Assembly: GCA_015680685.1 (NCBI GenBank)
Contig: MNCI01020346.1
Span: forward strand, 10,960-31,902
Reading direction: 5' to 3'
DNA: 20,943 nucleotides
DNA from: Gnetum montanum
Lineage: Eukaryota > Streptophyta > Gnetopsida > Gnetales > Gnetaceae
How positions within the stretch are numbered: position 1 is the first letter of the stretch; every line of letters starts with the position of its first letter. A program made the position numbers and the translations under genes. The notes below the pieces were generated by a model. It had not been told where the DNA came from, made no database searches, and worked only from the letters and a program-made list of their open reading frames with translations. Below are positions 17,871-20,943 of this stretch, in pieces.

Positions 17871-18546
17871 TTTTCACCATAAAATATTGAGTTTTTGCAC
17901 TTCTTGGTAATCAAACTCCATCCAAATCTCTTTTTTTGAACAAATTCCAAGCCCTCTTCAATGCTTTGTCTTTAATTTAGGCTTTTCTAGCTTTGTTTAG
18001 ACTCCAATTTTATTACAAAACTCTTTTTTCATACTTAGTTTTTCAAGTGAAAATTTTTTCTCTACAATTGCATCAACATAGCTCGATGTGTCGATGCATC
18101 CCCATCAATGTAGGGGAAAATACTATAAATACAAGTCAACCCTTAGCCAAATTTTCACATTTGCAATCAAATGCTAGAGGAGTTTTTGCATATTTCTAAG
18201 CCTAGAGCATATTCCAAGCATCATAACTTACTAACAACTTGTCCAGTTCATCCCATTCTTTGACCCTTGAGCTACTAAAGGTGAGCTTTACATCGTGAAG
18301 GTCACAAACCTATGGTTTATGATTGAAAAGTTTTTGAAAGTTTTCTAACTTCCCAAGGTTTAACTAATAAAATAATATTAAAAATCACCAATCTACACTA
18401 AGTTAAACCTCATCAACAAACTTAAGTAGCTAAATGAATAAAATAACCAATCTATCATGATTACAAATAGCATAAGTGTAACTTGCCAAAATGAGAAAAG
18501 GTATCCAAATTATTAAAAGTTACACATAAAACACTAATCCTTGGCT
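17871..18546 (+). promoter_or_regulatory. Unit C upstream region: promoter-like, possibly an LTR
   Basis: Homology between element B and element A stops near 17870, so this is probably separate DNA. CATCAACATAGC at 18071-18082 and a CATCRATG-rich stretch lead to a TATAAATA box at 18124-18131, the same arrangement as in B's LTR (9443-9510). A leader of about 400 bases then precedes the ATG at 18547. It could be an LTR of a different family, but no end pair, PBS or second copy is visible in the window. A 68-codon open frame at 17993-18199 spans the promoter and is not supported. Confidence 0.4.
18071..18131 (+). promoter_or_regulatory. CATCAACATAGC...TATAAATA module of unit C
   Basis: The 12-base CATCAACATAGC is identical to 9443-9454, and the distance to the TATA box is 53 bases here against 59 in element B. 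Between them both have GATGCATC and an ATGTAG end (CATCAATGTAG here, CATCGATGTAG in B). This supports a shared promoter module rather than chance. Confidence 0.5.
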
Positions 18547-19308
18547 ATGTTTGTGATCACAAATGGAACCATTGGGAGAAGGACCATCCCAACCAAGGGA
18601 GAAGTAGTGAAGAAGAGGAAGGGGCTAGCAACCACAACAACCCCAAGAAGGAGAAGCTGAAACACATGTAATGGGACCTCTTTAGGAGGAGCCTGAAGTA
18701 GAATTTGTCCTTTAGATTTCCACAATGGAGATACGCCAATCTAGGCAAGATGAGGTGCCAAGGCCTAGGCCAAATCTGAAGGTCACATTGACCAAGGCAT
18801 GCCTTGAGCAAATCCATTCCAAGGAGGTCCAAATTTTGGTTCTTCAAGAAATTAACTTTGGCACCTTCTTGGACTTGGCACTAGAGGAAGTTAAGACTCA
18901 ACTATAGGGATCCCCCATGTAGCCCATGCTCACTTCCAATAGGGACTGGTACATGGGGAAAACCTATCTTTTCTAGAAGAACCAACAAGCAGACATCACA
19001 GTTAAGATCAAGGACATAAGCATCTCCTATTTGGTTAAGGCTATTGTAGAGGCCCTCAAACTACCTAACACTAGGGCAACACTAGTGGAGATTCCTACAC
19101 AAGTGGACTTAGAGGCTAAAAAGAAGTGGTCCAACAATGCTATGGGATGGATCATGAGGAGTATGGTGCACTCACCAAGGTGAAGAGAGCCTATTTCAAG
19201 ATTGCAGCCTATCACCTAAACCCAATGGTGAAGCCTAGCAAAGTTACTATCTTCTCTATCCATGTGTGCACTACTCTAAGTGGCAAATTCCTAGTTAATC
19301 TCCCTTAG
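18547..19308 (+). pseudogene. Unit C decayed frame, N-terminal part (unidentified, retroelement-like)
   Basis: ATG 18547 opens a 37-codon basic N-terminus (GRRTIPTKGEVVKKRKG, possibly a nuclear signal) up to TGA 18658. Another frame from 18725 gives QDEVPRPRPNLKVTLTKACL, then past TAG codons NRDWYMGKTYLF, ADITVKIKDISISYLVKAIV and EALKLPNTRATLVEIPTQVD. A frameshift near 19130-19160 moves to a frame with EYGALTKVKRAYFKIAAYHL and VTIFSIHVCTTLSGKFLVNL. The layout (charged N-terminus, a block ending in '...LP', then a helical block) is reminiscent of the retroelement-linked 'putative plant transposon protein' family, but I cannot confirm it. Function unknown. Confidence 0.45.
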
Positions 19309-20943
19309 CTCATCTTCCTAGAAATTGAGAAGTGCTTTAAAGAAACAAGCGAGGGATGAATACATGCCCCTTCTTGTGTCTAATTAGATAACTTTGCAAA
19401 AAAAGGAGGCATAGCTTGTTATGTGAATGATACACTTTTTCATGCTCTTACTACTTCTTGTTAGAAGATGATGACAGACATAAAAGTGACTAAGCTACCT
19501 AAAGAGGAATGGATGCCACCATCACCACCTACTAGAGAGACAACATTGGAGGCCTATGTAGCGATTGAGCGCATGAGGGAACTGCATGAGAAATTGATGC
19601 AATAGTAGCAAGGTAAAGCAAGTGGTGGAAAATCATCAGTCTACCGATCAGTGTTGAGCCATCTCAACAAAGTCATAAGAACCATAAGCTAGCTAGAGAA
19701 TACTACCCTATTGTTTTCAATCCAAAGAATGTAGGGGTTTACTTGAACAAATTTGAGCACCCAAGAGGTTATGATGTACATCCCTAGGTAACAAGAGTTT
19801 CTTGAAATTTCTATAACTACCACAACCTTCTTGATGCACTTGGAGGAGGATGAGGGGGCTACTATCCTAGTGATGTAGCACCATAGGTAAGAAACAATAG
19901 TAGAAGTGATGGTCGACAAAGTGGCTAAGGCACACAACGCTCCTATGGTACCCATGCTAGATATTACTATACTTAAGGATGTGTAGGCTTTTGTAGGAGT
20001 GGGGAGCAAGAGGCTTAATGTAGCCCAACACAAGGAAGTGTTGGATTGACTAGTGGAAATTGAGTAATCACTTTTGGAGATCTTCGATCTCACAAAAGAG
20101 ATTACAGTGATCCAATCAAAGTTGCTTGAAACCAAGGGCAAGCTCATGATTGCAAACATCTAACTCGAGACATCCACTACTAAAAACCATTGGTTGGCTG
20201 CCAAGGTTGCAAACCTAAGAGCCCAATTAGCGAATCCTACCATTCTTGACCAATCTATCACACAAGATGAAGCTTTCATGTAGCTTCAGAACTAACTTAA
20301 AGAGGTTGAGAATGCCAAAGAAATGGTGCTTTTTGATGCTTCCTTATCAAAGGCTCTTGCCTTCAACACTAATAAGGACTTAACATTAGTCTGCAAGAAG
20401 AACTTGACCTTGACCAAAGATATTCATCGCCTACGTAATGTCGAGGAACAAAAAGACCAGATGGTCAAATTTTTGAGATAGCAATAAGAGCAACTCGCCA
20501 AGATGAACATGGACCTAAGGAGGTTGGAAGTAGAGAACAAGAATCTGTTAATGGAGGAAGTCTAAACACTTCACTAGAAAAGGACCATCAAGGTAGATGC
20601 TTAGAAAAATGAGGCCCTAAAATTCAAAATATTTAAGAGTCATTACAAGGATCAGGTGGGGCTCCTCGAGGAGGTGAACGAAAAGGAGATTCAATTGGTG
20701 AAGGCAAAGATGTACAAGGCCGTCCAACAACTCGAGCAAAGAGGCGATGTATGGTAGCCGATCTTTGATAGCCTATACAAAGTTGCAAATCACATAAATG
20801 ACAAAATATATGGAGCTTTCCAACCTTTGTTATGCAAACGTGACAACATTGACAGCTAGTAGGTGAAGGTCAAAATTGGAGAAGCAAGTGGCCAACTCAT
20901 ACCTCCTCTATGAGTCTGATGAGACGCGATTTATACTAGGCCG
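19309..20943 (+). pseudogene. Unit C decayed frame, C-terminal part with long coiled-coil character, runs off window
   Basis: One frame stays protein-like from 19126 to the window end despite about thirty stops, more than half of them TAG. Pro-rich KEEWMPPSPPTRETTLEAYV (around 19500-19560) is followed by IERMRELHEKLMQ, and from about 20080 there is a heptad-rich region: VIQSKLLETKGKLM, LAAKVANLRAQLANP, LTLTKDIHRLRNVEEQKDQM, NMDLRRLEVENKNLLMEEV, VGLLEEVNEKEIQLVKAKMY. The last part is FDSLYKVANHINDKIYGAFQ. A local frame change near 19690-19790 is possible (the alternative reads YYPIVFNPKNVGVYLNKF). Such coiled coils often mediate self-association, but no partner or activity can be named. A 156-codon minus-strand open frame (19689-20159) is a shadow. 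Confidence 0.5.

Noticed and set aside
19689-20159. 156-codon open frame on the minus strand
   Set aside because: It is antisense to the coherent heptad-rich frame of unit C. Its Ser/Thr/Ile-rich composition is what the reverse complement of such a frame gives.
10411-20943. A genetic code in which TAA/TAG encode Gln (as in some ciliates)
   Set aside because: Many TAG/TAA do fall at Gln positions, but frameshifts, TGA stops at Arg positions and lost catalytic residues would still break the proteins. The PBS matches plant tRNA-Asp, and the sister copy often has a normal CAA or CAG at the same place.
1-20943. tRNA or rRNA genes
   Set aside because: I saw no cloverleaf with matching A and B boxes and no rRNA-like conserved stretch. 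The only tRNA-related sequences are the two primer-binding sites.

Overview
The window looks like nuclear DNA of a seed plant. It is AT-rich, CpG-poor and consists almost entirely of nested, decayed LTR retrotransposons, with no intact host gene that I can support. The elements belong to the Ty3/gypsy superfamily and are Athila/Tat-like: the primer-binding site matches plant tRNA-Asp, RT carries FMDDF, and the spacer after RNase H has the 'FP..LFA...W..NI..YLLT' pattern. Old, heavily mutated, unpurged nested copies fit a large slow-turnover genome such as a gymnosperm. That taxonomic guess is inference; only 'plant' is well supported.

Layout. 1-2377 is flanking DNA: a possible scrap of an old exon (1-239), a ~60-bp tandem repeat (501-752), AT-rich sequence, and a cluster of about ten copies of a 15-bp hairpin-forming motif, ACCATGAGTTATGGT and variants (1491-1939). 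2383-9382 is a structurally complete LTR element on the minus strand (element A, exactly 7,000 bp). It has 762/764-bp LTRs ending TGATGAG...CTCATCA, a perfect 5-bp target-site duplication CCCTT, a tRNA-Asp PBS and a G-rich polypurine-like tract. It encodes a gag-protease frame, but RT, RNase H and almost all of integrase are missing: the post-protease linker runs in frame into the last residues of integrase.

Only 19 bp beyond A's right-hand target duplication begins element B (9407 to about 17870) on the plus strand, an older and more decayed relative. It has a 5' LTR (9407-10260), PBS, gag, protease, RT, RNase H and integrase in canonical order, followed by a long non-coding 3' region homologous to that of A. 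Its 3' LTR is not in the window. Homology to A stops near 17870 and a third unit (C) takes over: a TATA-containing promoter-like stretch that shares an upstream module with B's LTR, then a decayed reading frame of about 2.4 kb with a long heptad-rich C-terminal part, running off the window end.

How the parts relate. A and B are diverged members of one lineage, so each helps to read the other: stops in one often align with Gln or Trp codons in the other. The in-frame stops are rich in TAG and often sit where Gln (CAG/CAA), Trp or Arg is expected, and integrase catalytic Asp codons have become Asn by G-to-A. This is the pattern expected of long methylation-driven deamination. Nothing here appears able to make a working polyprotein. 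The most interesting points are the gag-protease-only structure of A, the repeated polypurine-like motif in its 3' region, the U3 module shared by B and C, the hairpin-motif cluster and the unidentified frame of unit C.
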